This document shows positions 35,553 through 44,320 of a stretch of DNA of 64,000 nt, piece after piece (the first letter of the stretch is position 1; each line of letters starts with the position of its first letter). The notes beneath the pieces are model-generated. The model was given only the letters and a program-made list of their open reading frames with translations, ran no database searches and was not told the origin of the DNA. The translations under genes were made by a program, and so were the position numbers. Location: positions 18,499 to 82,498 of the forward strand of contig NZ_PPSW01000015.1 of assembly GCF_005876835.1 (NCBI RefSeq), in the 5' to 3' direction. The stretch is from Pseudoalteromonas phenolica (GTDB lineage Bacteria > Pseudomonadota > Gammaproteobacteria > Enterobacterales > Alteromonadaceae).

Positions 35553-35596
35553 ATACCAATCCTCTAAATTAAGCGATCTATTATTAGGATTGGTAT
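35553..35596. repeat. 44-bp palindromic repeat, copy B
   Basis: ATACCAATCC, 24 bases, GGATTGGTAT: perfect 10-bp arms, eight bases from the histidine kinase stop. It matches copy A at 30442-30485 in length, arms and core. Both copies sit directly at gene 3' ends, as REP-type repeats often do. Confidence 0.75.
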
Positions 35597-35603
35597 ATTT
35601 GTC

Positions 35604-37766
35604 CTATAACACTTTAGGTAATGTAATCGCTATTTTTAAACCACCTAATTCACTGTGAGAAGCGCTAATTTCACCACCGTGAGCTTCTACTACCTTTTCA
35701 CAAATAGATAATCCGAGTCCCGACCCACCAAGATCGCGACTTCGAGACTTATCACAGCGGAATAAGCGCTCGAATAAATGCGGCAAGTCTTGATCAGATA
35801 CACCGGGGCTTGAATCTGAGAATGATAGGATCACAGCCTCTTCTGTTTCTGAAAGTGCAAAACAAACCTCGCCAGGTTTATCTGTGTAGTGGATAGAGTT
35901 TCGACTCAAGTTGGCAACTACTTGATGTAACCTTGCTGCATCTACTTCAAGTAATACCATATCGAGTGATGACTTTTTCACTTCAAGGTGTAAATCATGG
36001 TCGCACAGTACATCTTCGATTTGCCCAGCTAAGTCATCGAACAGCTCACTCGCATCATGCGATTCTAAATTTAAGTTAAACGTACCTGTATCAGCCTGAG
36101 CTAGCTCATAAATATCTGATATTAGTAGATTCAGATTATCTAGTCTCTGGTTTAACACCTTGTAAGTAGACTGAGGATCTGACACAAGGTTATGCTCAAG
36201 CGCTTCTAAATGAAGTTTTAAAACAGCAAGAGGTGTACGTAACTCATGAGACACATCAGCAAGCAACTGCTTTTTAAGCTCCAAGGCTTGGTTCAAATGT
36301 TTGGCTTCTTGCTCCAGCCTCGCTCTTCGTTGCCGAGTAAAAACCAAAACAAACAAAATAATAAATAATAAAACAGCGACAATCGAGAAACCAATATACC
36401 GCGTAAGAGCTTGCTCAGCTTTCAATAAGGCCTGTTCCGCTTTTGCTTGTTTTAACTCGAACTGACCTGCCACGTACTCTGACTCAGAAGCTAAAACAAG
36501 GGTTTTCAGACTTCCCTGCTCTTTCATCTTATTTTTGTAGGCCAAATGCATTTGGTTTTGCGCTTCAAACGCGCCTTTTAAATCACCTTTACCTTGTAAT
36601 GCTTGCGCTAGAAAACCGTAATATTTCGCCATATCTTTATCTTTAAGCGACTCAATTAACAACAGCTGTCTATGCGCTCTTTCAAATAATTCACCCTGCA
36701 AATACGTATCAATCAATAAGTAGCTTGCTCGTGCATATGCATTCACATTCTTAGTTATATCTAGTTGTTCAACAATTGTTTCAAGCGTGTCTTGGGCTAA
36801 TTGAAGTTTACCTTGTCGCAAATACATTTCACTGATATTAGTTTTCGTATCTAAAATCGCTAAAGGAACATTTAGCTCGTTAAGTATCCCTAAAGAGAAT
36901 TCAAAATATTCGGCAGCTTCATCAAATTGCTTTAGCGCAACTTTTTGTTCGCCCATTCTTCTAAGTGTAACTGCTTGATCTTGTTTGCCATTAAGGCGCT
37001 TGTCCATGTCATAGACTTTTTTGAAGTAGTCGAAACTTTTTGCATACTCATCAAGCGCAGCATAACTTTCAGCTAACCCCCATAGCGTATCATTCATCCA
37101 AAATTCTTGAGATTTTTTTGGTAGATATGGGATTTTTTGCAGTTGTTGCAGTTGAATCTCTAGTGACTTTTCAATTAAGTCTAAACTGGTGTAAATCGCA
37201 CTTTTCTGCCTTGCAACCGCCATTTCAAGTTGCACATTTTCCGCTTTAATAGCCGCCTCAAGTGAGGCATCTAACGCTATCACAGCATCGGAGTATTTGT
37301 TTAACTGCTGATAAGCATGGGCCAAAAATCGATTCGCATGAGATGATAAAGTATGTAATTCAGCTTGTTCAAAGAAATTCGCAGCAGCAATTAAATAAGG
37401 TATTGCCTCGAAGTGATTACCCCGGGTGATCGCCATATTACCGCGAGACAGATTTAACTTACCTGAATATTCTAAACTGTCAAATGATTCAAGTAAGGTT
37501 TCTAGCTTCCCCAGATAAGTGATTGTTTGCTCAAAGCACCCTTCTCGGATGCACACAAGGCCTGCTCTATGAAGCACATAAGCAGTTTGAGATTGTGTCA
37601 TTACATTACTATTTAATAAATCATCCGCTTTTTTGAGCAAAACCTGTCGCTCTTGAGATGTTTTAGTGCTTTCAGATTGCACCTTAAACTCTTCAAACTC
37701 TGCGTTCGTTGAGCCGATAGCTGCCACACTAAAAAGTGCAAAAAACACAAAAAAAGCAATTTTCAT
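35604..37766 (-). CDS. TPR-domain sensor histidine kinase
   Basis: The 720-aa inner-membrane kinase has a signal peptide (1-18), a periplasmic array of TPR-like helices (about 45-420), one membrane span near 450-475 (IGFSIVAVLLFIILFVLVF), a coiled linker, and a kinase core. Catalytic motifs are ADVSHELRTPL (phospho-His near 505), NLSRNSIHYT (N box), DSSPGVSD (G1), LFERLFR (F box) and GGSGLGLSICEKVVEAHGG (G2), all intact. No response regulator gene is adjacent, so its partner lies elsewhere. It is upstream of, and on the same strand as, the two small peptide genes, 173 bases apart. It diverges from the NorR/sigma54-type promoter region. Confidence 0.9.
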   Translation of the reverse strand: MKIAFFVFFALFSVAAIGSTNAEFEEFKVQSESTKTSQERQVLLKKADDLLNSNVMTQSQTAYVLHRAGLVCIREGCFEQTITYLGKLETLLESFDSLEYSGKLNLSRGNMAITRGNHFEAIPYLIAAANFFEQAELHTLSSHANRFLAHAYQQLNKYSDAVIALDASLEAAIKAENVQLEMAVARQKSAIYTSLDLIEKSLEIQLQQLQKIPYLPKKSQEFWMNDTLWGLAESYAALDEYAKSFDYFKKVYDMDKRLNGKQDQAVTLRRMGEQKVALKQFDEAAEYFEFSLGILNELNVPLAILDTKTNISEMYLRQGKLQLAQDTLETIVEQLDITKNVNAYARASYLLIDTYLQGELFERAHRQLLLIESLKDKDMAKYYGFLAQALQGKGDLKGAFEAQNQMHLAYKNKMKEQGSLKTLVLASESEYVAGQFELKQAKAEQALLKAEQALTRYIGFSIVAVLLFIILFVLVFTRQRRARLEQEAKHLNQALELKKQLLADVSHELRTPLAVLKLHLEALEHNLVSDPQSTYKVLNQRLDNLNLLISDIYELAQADTGTFNLNLESHDASELFDDLAGQIEDVLCDHDLHLEVKKSSLDMVLLEVDAARLHQVVANLSRNSIHYTDKPGEVCFALSETEEAVILSFSDSSPGVSDQDLPHLFERLFRCDKSRSRDLGGSGLGLSICEKVVEAHGGEISASHSELGGLKIAITLPKVL

Positions 37767-37860
37767 ACTCTATTACAAACACTTGATTAACAACCAAAAG
37801 GAAAGTCTAGCGCGTAATCCAAAACGATTCCAACTAAAGTCTAATACAACCACACACGAA

Positions 37861-37899
37861 TGAGTCAAATAGACTCACGCCCATAAAAGTCAAAATGAC
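37861..37899 (+). promoter_or_regulatory. NorR-type enhancer sites
   Basis: GTCA-AAA-TGAC at 37889-37899 matches the NorR consensus GTCA-N3-TGAC exactly. GTCAAATAGAC at 37864-37874, inside the 17-bp perfect dyad TGAGTC-AAATA-GACTCA, is a second, related site 25 bases away. They lie 55-90 bases upstream of a sigma54-like promoter and before the flavohemoglobin operon, exactly where NorR sites are expected. Confidence 0.7.
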
Positions 37900-37951
37900 T
37901 CCAGCCTTGTAACAAAAAAATTAAAAACCAACAATATCAATAAGATAAAAA

Positions 37952-37968
37952 TTGGCACCAATGTTGAT
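37952..37968 (+). promoter_or_regulatory. Sigma54-like -24/-12 promoter
   Basis: TTGGCAC-N5-TTGAT fits TTGGCAC-N5-TTGCW apart from GA in place of GC at -12. Spacing is right (10 bases between GG and G). Transcription would start near 37979, 27 bases before the small membrane protein gene that leads into hmp. Confidence 0.6.
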
Positions 37969-38005
37969 TTATATAACTCGTCGCGTTTAATTAAGAGTAA
38001 GCTTT

Positions 38006-38254
38006 ATGCAATCAAAAGTCCTATCAGAGCAACCCCTTTATCAATACTGCTTAAAATTCGGCAGTCGCGCCATGGTGATTTTGTTATTGCTGACGGTCAG
38101 CTCGCTCATTGTCAGCTTTTCACTAGCAGAACACTTCTCTTTGCCTGCTCAGATTGCTAGCCATATCGCAACAATCATTTTTAGCGCGTTATTCAAAATA
38201 GCTTATGTGATCCGCTGTATCGGCGCTTATCACTTAGGTCACACTAGTTTTTAA
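38006..38254 (+). CDS. Small membrane protein upstream of hmp
   Basis: The 82-aa protein has two hydrophobic segments (about 24-43 and 48-67) and basic ends, so it is a small inner-membrane protein. I do not know its family. It lies 14 bases ahead of the flavohemoglobin gene and directly downstream of NorR/sigma54-like signals, hence probably belongs to the nitric-oxide response. A role in NO sensing, haem or membrane protection would be guesswork. No strong ribosome site is visible (AAGAGTAAGCTTT before the ATG). Confidence 0.65.
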   Translation: MQSKVLSEQPLYQYCLKFGSRAMVILLLLTVSSLIVSFSLAEHFSLPAQIASHIATIIFSALFKIAYVIRCIGAYHLGHTSF

Positions 38255-38268
38255 TCTTGAGGAAAGTC

Positions 38269-39456
38269 ATGTTAACCAAACAGCACATAGATATTGTTAA
38301 AAGTACATCTGTCGTTATTGAACAAGGTGGTAGTGCCATCACAGAGCATTTCTATAATCGTATGTTTAGAGTGAACCCTGAACTTAAACACATTTTCAAC
38401 ATGAGTAACCAGCATACAGGTCGTCAAAAGGTCGCGTTATTTGAAGCAATTCTGGCCTATGCAAAAAACATAGATAACTTGAGTGCATTAAAAAGTGCGG
38501 TAGAGCGCATTGCAAACAAACACACTAGCTTTCACATTCAAGCGCATCACTATGACATTGTTGGTCTGCATTTAATTGAGACGTTTAGGGAATTATTAGG
38601 CGCAGACTTTACACCAGAAATAGAAGAGGCTTGGACCACTGCTTATGGCGTACTCGCTGATATCTTTATCAATAAAGAAAGCTCAATTTACACCGAAAAC
38701 GCCAATAAACTTGGAGGTTGGCAAGGTAAACGCGCATTTAGACTCGCAAGTAAAACATCTGAATCAAAATTGGTAACCAGTTTTGTGTTTATTCCTGTCG
38801 ATGAACAAGCGGTTGCAGACTTTAAACCCGGCCAATACTTAGGTATTGAGATCAGTAGCGAGCATTTTGAACACACAGAAATACGTCAATACTCGTTATC
38901 AGATAAACCTAATGGACGCAGCTACCGCATTTCGGTAAAGCGAGAATTAGGTGAACATAATGGTATTGTCTCAAACTTCCTGCACAATCATCTAAATGTT
39001 GGTGATGTTGTTGATTTACATGCACCTGTTGGAGATTTCTATTTCACAGATAAACAATCTCCGGTTGTGCTTATTTCTGCAGGAGTAGGTATCACGCCAA
39101 TGCAATCTATGCTTGAATTTAAGTCCGATATTAAATACCCGCATCCTGTGACATTCTTACATGCCTGTGAAAACCAAGAACAACATTCGTTTGCACTGCA
39201 AACCGCAACTTTATGTGAACAAAACCAGTGGGCACACCATACTTGGTTAAGAGAAACGAAAGACTCTCACTTATTGCAAAACCAATCAACTGGCTTAATT
39301 GACTTTTCGCAAATCGAACTGCCAAAGCAAACAGGTAACTTCTATATCTGTGGGCCGATTGGATTTATGAAATTTGCTAAAACCGAATTAGAAAACCTAG
39401 GTGTTTGCAGCAGTCGAATTCACTACGAAGTATTTGGCCCGCACGCACAACTTTAA
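38269..39456 (+). CDS. hmp: Flavohemoglobin (nitric oxide dioxygenase)
   Basis: The 395-aa protein starts at the ATG at 38269, with GAGGAAAG upstream; the frame opens 4 codons earlier. The globin domain (1-140) carries the proximal haem His in the KHTSFHIQAHHYDIVG segment. The FAD domain has RQYSLSDKPNGRSYRISVKRE (about 206-226) and the NAD domain GVGITPMQSM and FYICGPIGFMK, ending IHYEVFGPH. Hmp converts NO and O2 to nitrate using NADPH and FAD. Length equals E. coli Hmp (396 aa). It sits in an operon with the small membrane protein under a NorR-type promoter, as known for hmpA in vibrios. Confidence 0.97.
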   Translation: MLTKQHIDIVKSTSVVIEQGGSAITEHFYNRMFRVNPELKHIFNMSNQHTGRQKVALFEAILAYAKNIDNLSALKSAVERIANKHTSFHIQAHHYDIVGLHLIETFRELLGADFTPEIEEAWTTAYGVLADIFINKESSIYTENANKLGGWQGKRAFRLASKTSESKLVTSFVFIPVDEQAVADFKPGQYLGIEISSEHFEHTEIRQYSLSDKPNGRSYRISVKRELGEHNGIVSNFLHNHLNVGDVVDLHAPVGDFYFTDKQSPVVLISAGVGITPMQSMLEFKSDIKYPHPVTFLHACENQEQHSFALQTATLCEQNQWAHHTWLRETKDSHLLQNQSTGLIDFSQIELPKQTGNFYICGPIGFMKFAKTELENLGVCSSRIHYEVFGPHAQL

Positions 39457-39475
39457 CTTTCTCCACCCCAACAAT

Positions 39476-39515
39476 GCAACCGAGCTGACCACATATGTTA
39501 CTTCGGTTGCTTCTA
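39476..39515 (+). terminator. Hairpin after hmp
   Basis: GCAACCGA (39476-39483) pairs with TCGGTTGC (39503-39510) around a 19-base loop, about 20 bases after the hmp stop. The T tail is poor, so it is a tentative terminator. Confidence 0.45.
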
Positions 39516-39681
39516 TCTGCCAGCTAATACTATTTACTCATTTTAAATGGTCGTACTAGTACTTTTTTGCAAACCCTGATATTAATACTACTACTTTAGT
39601 AAATTTAAAAAAAAGACTAATACTTTTTAAGTATTCCCAAGGATGTAACTGGGTCAGTTTTCAACATATTTGAGGTGCAAT

Positions 39682-40734
39682 ATGCATTTATTCAGATCTG
39701 AAACAGCCAATACATCAAATGGTGCTCGTCCTCTGGTATTTTACGTCATCATCACATGCGTTCTTTTTCTCATTACTTTTTTCAGCTTTCCTTCAAAAGC
39801 AATCACCTTGATGTCTGGTGAGTTAGACAAGCATTTGAAGTCATATAACTATGGCAGCAAAGCCGATGACCGCTGGGTAATGCCATCAGCACAAGAACAA
39901 CACATATTCGAGCAAATGTTTGATGCCTTTTATCAACAAAATTGGCCGCTTGCAGAAGAATACGCCCAACAAATTGACTACCTAGTCATTCAGTTTTCAG
40001 ATGTAGATACGGGTAATACTTACTACTTATTGCAAGAGAAAAACCAATTGCCAAGTGCCGATTTTAAAGGTGGTGGTACTTATGTGCTTAACCCAAATGG
40101 CTTAAATGCGGTACTTCAAGCACCTCACCCAAAGCGAGACTCTTTCACAGGCACACAATCAATTGACGCTTTCTTACACACACAGAGCAAGTTATTGATG
40201 CTCGCAGGAACACGCCGTGACAGCAGCCATGATATTAGCGAATGTACAGGCACAAATTACTCTGCAAGTGACGTTGCGCACCAAACTGAATCATACTTTC
40301 AAGTCGCTCACGAACAAGCTAGCAACTACGATGACGCTACCGTATTTATTCAATACCACGGTTTTGGCTCTACCACTCGTGCCAAGTTACAATCTCAATG
40401 CGGTACCGATAACGACTTAATGCTTAATTTAAGTGAAGGTGTTCGCTATGCAACCAATGACGATGAACACAGTATTATGCAACTGCTCAGAAAAAACGTA
40501 GAAGCGGGTGGCAAAATTAAAGCCTGTGTTTATGGTAACGATACTAAAAGCCTAGGTGGCACGTGGAATGTTCAAGGTCGCCACTCCAATGGCTCTGTTG
40601 ATAGTTGCCACAAAAGCGCAGATGCTTCTGCAAAACGCTTTATTCACCTAGAGCAAAGTTATGGCGTCAGAAAATATCACCGCGACGAAATGGCAGAGCA
40701 CTTAAAACAGGCTTTGACTCTATACTTTCAATAA
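39682..40734 (+). CDS. Exported protein resembling a metal-dependent hydrolase, unknown function
   Basis: The protein is 350 aa from the ATG at 39682, preceded by GAGGTG; a TTG four codons earlier is less likely. An N-terminal hydrophobic segment (about 18-36) ends FPSKA, giving a signal peptide or anchor. Conserved-looking blocks are VLQAPHPKRDSFTG, LLMLAGTRRDSSHD, SECTGTNYSASDVAH and FIQYHGFG, with His and Asp residues spaced as in amidohydrolases or polyglutamate-hydrolase-like zinc enzymes. The assignment is a guess; no family was named with confidence. Four to six cysteines suggest disulfides in the periplasm. Its own terminator follows. Confidence 0.6.
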   Translation: MHLFRSETANTSNGARPLVFYVIITCVLFLITFFSFPSKAITLMSGELDKHLKSYNYGSKADDRWVMPSAQEQHIFEQMFDAFYQQNWPLAEEYAQQIDYLVIQFSDVDTGNTYYLLQEKNQLPSADFKGGGTYVLNPNGLNAVLQAPHPKRDSFTGTQSIDAFLHTQSKLLMLAGTRRDSSHDISECTGTNYSASDVAHQTESYFQVAHEQASNYDDATVFIQYHGFGSTTRAKLQSQCGTDNDLMLNLSEGVRYATNDDEHSIMQLLRKNVEAGGKIKACVYGNDTKSLGGTWNVQGRHSNGSVDSCHKSADASAKRFIHLEQSYGVRKYHRDEMAEHLKQALTLYFQ

Positions 40735-40763
40735 ACTTTTATTTGACGAAGATCCCCCAAACC

Positions 40764-40797
40764 AAACGGCGAGATAAAACTCGCCGTTTTTTTTATT
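40764..40797 (+). terminator. Rho-independent terminator
   Basis: AAACGGCGAG-ATAAAA-CTCGCCGTTT is a perfect 10-bp stem directly followed by a run of Ts, about 30 bases after the stop at 40734. Confidence 0.92.
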
Positions 40798-40891
40798 TGT
40801 AAACAAGCATTTCTAGACAGTGGTCACCAATCAACAACTTTGATAGCTTAAATATTAGACTCCACCTAAATCGAATAATTGAGGAACCAAT

Positions 40892-42349
40892 ATGTTTATA
40901 AGGAAAGCTATTAATATTGCAATTGCTAGCAGTTTAATACTCGTTGCAGGCACGCTTAGCCAACCAACCCATGCTTCAGACACAATCGAACAACATATTC
41001 AAAAAAGCATTGTTATTGCAGGAGAAGCACAGCCTAAGACGACCTTAATTAAGAGAATGGCAGACGAGAATGTACCGGGCTTGAGCATCGCGGTATTAAA
41101 AAATGGTGAGATTATTTGGGCTAAAGGCTTTGGTATTGCTAACAGTAAGACAAAACAGCCAGTAAACGAACATACGCTATTTCAGGCGGGATCAATTAGT
41201 AAACCCATCGGTGCATTAGCCGCGTTAAAATTAGTTGAGCAAGGTAAGCTGTCTTTAGACGAAGATGTAAATAAATACCTAAAAGGTTATCAATTAACTG
41301 GCGCTAAGCTATCTAAAGAAACACCTGTCACCCTCAGACAATTGCTTACTCATACCGCAGGGCTATCAGTGCACGGGTTCCCCGGCTATTCAACGGGTGA
41401 TAACGTTCCTTCAATTATCGATGTCTTAGATGGTAAAGGTAACACGGCTAAAGTCGAAGTTGTGTTAACACCAGGTTCTGAATGGCGTTATTCTGGAGGT
41501 GGCTACACTGTTATGCAATTACTGGTTGAGCAAATTAGCGGACAGACATTTGCTGAGTTTACCGATGCAAACATCTTAAAACCTATGGGGATGCTGAACA
41601 GCACCTACGCACATACATTACCAAATGATCTTAAGAAACGAGCCAGCGCTGCATTTGATGGTGATGGCAATATGCATTCAGCTGTATTCAATGATTACCC
41701 TGAAAAACCAGCGGCTGGTCTTTGGACAACCCCAACTGATATTTTAAAGTATGCCTCTCATATGCAAGCAATTATGAAGGGTAAGAAAGATGGTATTTTG
41801 CAAAAAGAAACCGTACAAGCCATGTTTACCAAACATAAAAATGATTGGGGCCTAGGCCCTGCATTAATGGACGTTGATGGACAACTTGCATTCGGACACG
41901 GTGGAAAAAATCTTGGCTTCACAAATGACTTTAAAGCATTAGTAAATAAAGGCGATGCTTTTGTCGTGATGTCCAATGGTGACAACGCAAATACACTGAA
42001 CAACGAAATTATGGCAACATTATCTAAGCATTATGATGTTGCATTCTTAGAGCAAACTGTCATTCAGCCTGTCACATTAAACCCTCAACAACTAGACGCC
42101 TATAAAGGTGAATACCTACTACTTACTGACATTGGTTATAACGGCGACTTCATCTCTAAAATTAGCGTGAATGAAGGTAAGGTGACAATTCAAAATCCGG
42201 GTGACGTAATGCCGTCCCGGCTCGTACCGGAAAACACCTCGAAATTCATCAGTGCCGTTTCTGGCAATGAGTTTGTCTTTAAATTCGAAGGTAAAAGAGT
42301 GACAGGATTAACTGTTGCCGGTCGATTTGAATTACAAAAGATAAAGTAA
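40892..42349 (+). CDS. Serine beta-lactamase-fold hydrolase (class C/EstB-like)
   Basis: The 485-aa exported protein has a signal peptide (1-29, ending THASD). The Ser-x-x-Lys motif is SISK at residues 101-104, the second motif Tyr-Ser-Gly at 200-202, and HGGKNLGF stands in the position of the KTG box. This order marks the beta-lactamase/D-Ala-D-Ala peptidase/esterase superfamily. The C-terminal 100 residues are a beta domain common in 'serine hydrolase' members. HGG in place of KTG is frequent in esterases and peptidases of this group, so true beta-lactam resistance should not be assumed. GAGGAACC lies before the ATG. Confidence 0.9.
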   Translation: MFIRKAINIAIASSLILVAGTLSQPTHASDTIEQHIQKSIVIAGEAQPKTTLIKRMADENVPGLSIAVLKNGEIIWAKGFGIANSKTKQPVNEHTLFQAGSISKPIGALAALKLVEQGKLSLDEDVNKYLKGYQLTGAKLSKETPVTLRQLLTHTAGLSVHGFPGYSTGDNVPSIIDVLDGKGNTAKVEVVLTPGSEWRYSGGGYTVMQLLVEQISGQTFAEFTDANILKPMGMLNSTYAHTLPNDLKKRASAAFDGDGNMHSAVFNDYPEKPAAGLWTTPTDILKYASHMQAIMKGKKDGILQKETVQAMFTKHKNDWGLGPALMDVDGQLAFGHGGKNLGFTNDFKALVNKGDAFVVMSNGDNANTLNNEIMATLSKHYDVAFLEQTVIQPVTLNPQQLDAYKGEYLLLTDIGYNGDFISKISVNEGKVTIQNPGDVMPSRLVPENTSKFISAVSGNEFVFKFEGKRVTGLTVAGRFELQKIK

Positions 42350-42372
42350 ATAAATTAAATAAAAAACACAAA

Positions 42373-42400
42373 AAAGTGCTTACTAAAGAGTAAGCACTTT
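42373..42400 (-). terminator. Terminator of the Old Yellow Enzyme gene
   Basis: AAAGTGCTTACT-AAAG-AGTAAGCACTTT is a perfect 12-bp stem. On the minus strand a T-rich tail follows, so it ends the gene at 42457; it may also stop the convergent hydrolase transcript. Confidence 0.85.
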
Positions 42401-42456
42401 GGTCTAAGTTAACTTTTAATCAGGAAACTTTTGTTAGTGTGCTAAAACCTCAGCGT

Positions 42457-43500
42457 TTAAACTAATTGTGTTAGCATTTCTTCTGAGTATTCAACCACCG
42501 CTTCACCTGATTGAACACGCTCAACATAATCAGGGTTGGCAATGAAAGGGCGACCAATTGCCAATAAATCAAATTTATTATCAGCAATGGCTTGGCTTCC
42601 TGTCTCTGCAGAAAAACCACCCACACCCACCAGCGTGTGTGGGTAATTTTGTCGAATATAGCCACTTACAGTACCACCTAAATAGTCGAACTCCATGGCA
42701 TCATCGAAGATACCCACATGCAAATAAGCTAGTTGGCGTTCAGACAATTGATCTAACAAATAATCAAACACAGTTTTATCTCTACTGTCTGCTTCCATAT
42801 TAAAATATGCCCCTGGAGAAACACGTAACGCGGTTCTGTCAGCGCCAATTCGGTCACTGATGGCATCTACAACTTGTAGTGGAAAACGAGCCATATTCTC
42901 TGGTGTCTGGCCAAACTCATCTTCACGGGTATTACTTGAGTAATGTAAAAATTGGTCAACAAGATAACCATTTGCGCCGTGGATCTCTACACCATCAAAG
43001 CCTGCGTCGATGGCATTCGATGCAGCTTGTGCAAAATCTTCTACCATTTGTTGGATCTGCGCTTGCGTCATAGGGGTTGGCGTTTGATATTCAAGGTCAC
43101 GCATTCTCGGCACAGTACCTTCAACCTTTACAGCACTTGGCGCAAGTACCTCATCGCCTTCGTAAAAATACGGGTGAGATACTCGCCCTGTATGCCAGAT
43201 TTGCGCAAAGATTTTTCCGCCATTTTTATGCACTGCATCTGTGACAACGCGCCAGCCATTGATTTGTTCAGGCGTAAATAAACCCGGTGTATTTGGGTAA
43301 CCTTGACCGTCAGCGCGAATTTGTGTCGCTTCAGTGATGATCAGGCCTGCACCTGCTCGACGGGCATAATAATCTGCCATAGCTTGAGTCGGTACCAAAT
43401 TATCATCGGCCATACAACGCGTAAGTGGTGCCATTAAAATACGATTCTTTAGTTCTATGGTGCTATTTAATGCAAAAGGTTGAAATAGGTTGTCAGTCAT
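42457..43500 (-). CDS. nemA: Old Yellow Enzyme family alkene reductase
   Basis: The protein is 347 aa from the ATG at 43500 (MTDNLFQPFALN); an open frame upstream to 43590 runs through the operators and is unlikely to be translated. It is an FMN enzyme reducing activated C=C bonds, nitro compounds and other electrophiles with NADPH. Markers are RILMAPLTRCMADD, TEATQIRADGQGYPNTPG, FAQIWHTGRVSH, and HGANGYLVDQFLHYSSNTREDEFG with the substrate-binding His/Asn pair. Close in layout to E. coli NemA (365 aa). It is divergent from a TetR gene with three palindromes between, which is the NemR-NemA arrangement. Confidence 0.9.
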   Translation of the reverse strand: MTDNLFQPFALNSTIELKNRILMAPLTRCMADDNLVPTQAMADYYARRAGAGLIITEATQIRADGQGYPNTPGLFTPEQINGWRVVTDAVHKNGGKIFAQIWHTGRVSHPYFYEGDEVLAPSAVKVEGTVPRMRDLEYQTPTPMTQAQIQQMVEDFAQAASNAIDAGFDGVEIHGANGYLVDQFLHYSSNTREDEFGQTPENMARFPLQVVDAISDRIGADRTALRVSPGAYFNMEADSRDKTVFDYLLDQLSERQLAYLHVGIFDDAMEFDYLGGTVSGYIRQNYPHTLVGVGGFSAETGSQAIADNKFDLLAIGRPFIANPDYVERVQSGEAVVEYSEEMLTQLV

Positions 43501-43522
43501 GGAGTTTCTCTTTATGTACATT

Positions 43523-43590
43523 CTTGAACGTTTATTCAAGATAGCCCTATTTGAATGATCGTTCAAGAACTTTTTTGAACAAACATTCAA
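43523..43590. promoter_or_regulatory. Three TetR-type operator dyads
   Basis: CTTGAACGTTTATTCAAG (43523-43540), TTTGAATGATCGTTCAAG (43550-43567) and TTGAACAAACATTCAA (43575-43590) share TTGAA...TTCAA arms. They fill the spacer between the OYE gene and the TetR gene, consistent with repression of both by that regulator. Confidence 0.8.
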
Positions 43591-43632
43591 ATTGATTTAA
43601 ACTTGCCTCATCAACACTTCAAGATAAATACA

Positions 43633-44214
43633 ATGCGTAGTGCCGAATTCGACAAAGTTGCAGTACTTCGAGCTGCCATGCAGGCCTTTTTAAATAAGGG
43701 TTACACTAAAACCAGTATGCAAGATCTAAAACAAGCAACCGGTCTGCACCCTGGGTCTATCTACTGTGCTTTCGAGAATAAGCGAGGCTTACTGCTAGCT
43801 GCAATTTCCCAATATAACCAAGACAGAAGCGATGAATTTTGTGCTTTTTTCATCAATAGCGACTCAAGTAAACAAGGTCTAGAAACCTATTTAGAACATA
43901 TTGTTGAAGAGTGCTTAAGCTGTGATAGCAGCAAAGCCTGCTTACTCACAAAGGCACTCAATGAATTGGCCGAACAGGATGATGAAGTACAGACTTTGAT
44001 AAGCCAGCAGTTAGAAGCATGGCAGTCAGCAATCACCGATAAGTTTGCTCGCGCACAAAATGAGGGCGATATTTCTGATTCACGTTCAGCGGAATGTAGA
44101 GGACGATATTTTGTAATGGGTATTTATGGTTTGCGAACATTTGCTAATACGCATCCTGAACCTGACACATTGAAAAAGTTAGCAAAGCAACTATTCAAAG
44201 ACGTTTGCGCTTAG
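43633..44214 (+). CDS. TetR-family repressor (NemR-like)
   Basis: The protein is 193 aa from the ATG at 43633; a TTG at 43603 would add ten residues. The helix-turn-helix is FLNKGYTKTSMQDLKQATGLHPGSIYCAFENKRGLL at about residues 17-52. The ligand domain has a Cys cluster CLSCDSSKACLL near residues 94-105, suited to sensing electrophiles or oxidants by thiol chemistry, as NemR does. Three matching operators lie just upstream. It most probably represses itself and the OYE gene until electrophiles modify it; this is inference from arrangement and family. Confidence 0.88.
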   Translation: MRSAEFDKVAVLRAAMQAFLNKGYTKTSMQDLKQATGLHPGSIYCAFENKRGLLLAAISQYNQDRSDEFCAFFINSDSSKQGLETYLEHIVEECLSCDSSKACLLTKALNELAEQDDEVQTLISQQLEAWQSAITDKFARAQNEGDISDSRSAECRGRYFVMGIYGLRTFANTHPEPDTLKKLAKQLFKDVCA

Positions 44215-44280
44215 GCCGCATTGAAAGCCTTTGATTAAATTAAAACCATACCTCAAAGACAAACACGCCCTAATAAAACA

Positions 44281-44309
44281 AAAAAAGAGCCTTTTAGGCT
44301 CTTTTTTTG
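44281..44309. terminator. Bidirectional terminator
   Basis: AAAAGAGCC-TTTTA-GGCTCTTTT, with A and T runs outside, lies between the convergent TetR and lipoprotein genes and can end both transcripts. Confidence 0.88.
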
Positions 44310-44320
44310 TTGAAAGTTAA

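Noticed and set aside
40892..42349. Antibiotic-resistance beta-lactamase
   Set aside because: The superfamily motifs are present, but HGG replaces KTG and the protein is about 100 residues longer than AmpC; esterase or peptidase is equally or more likely.
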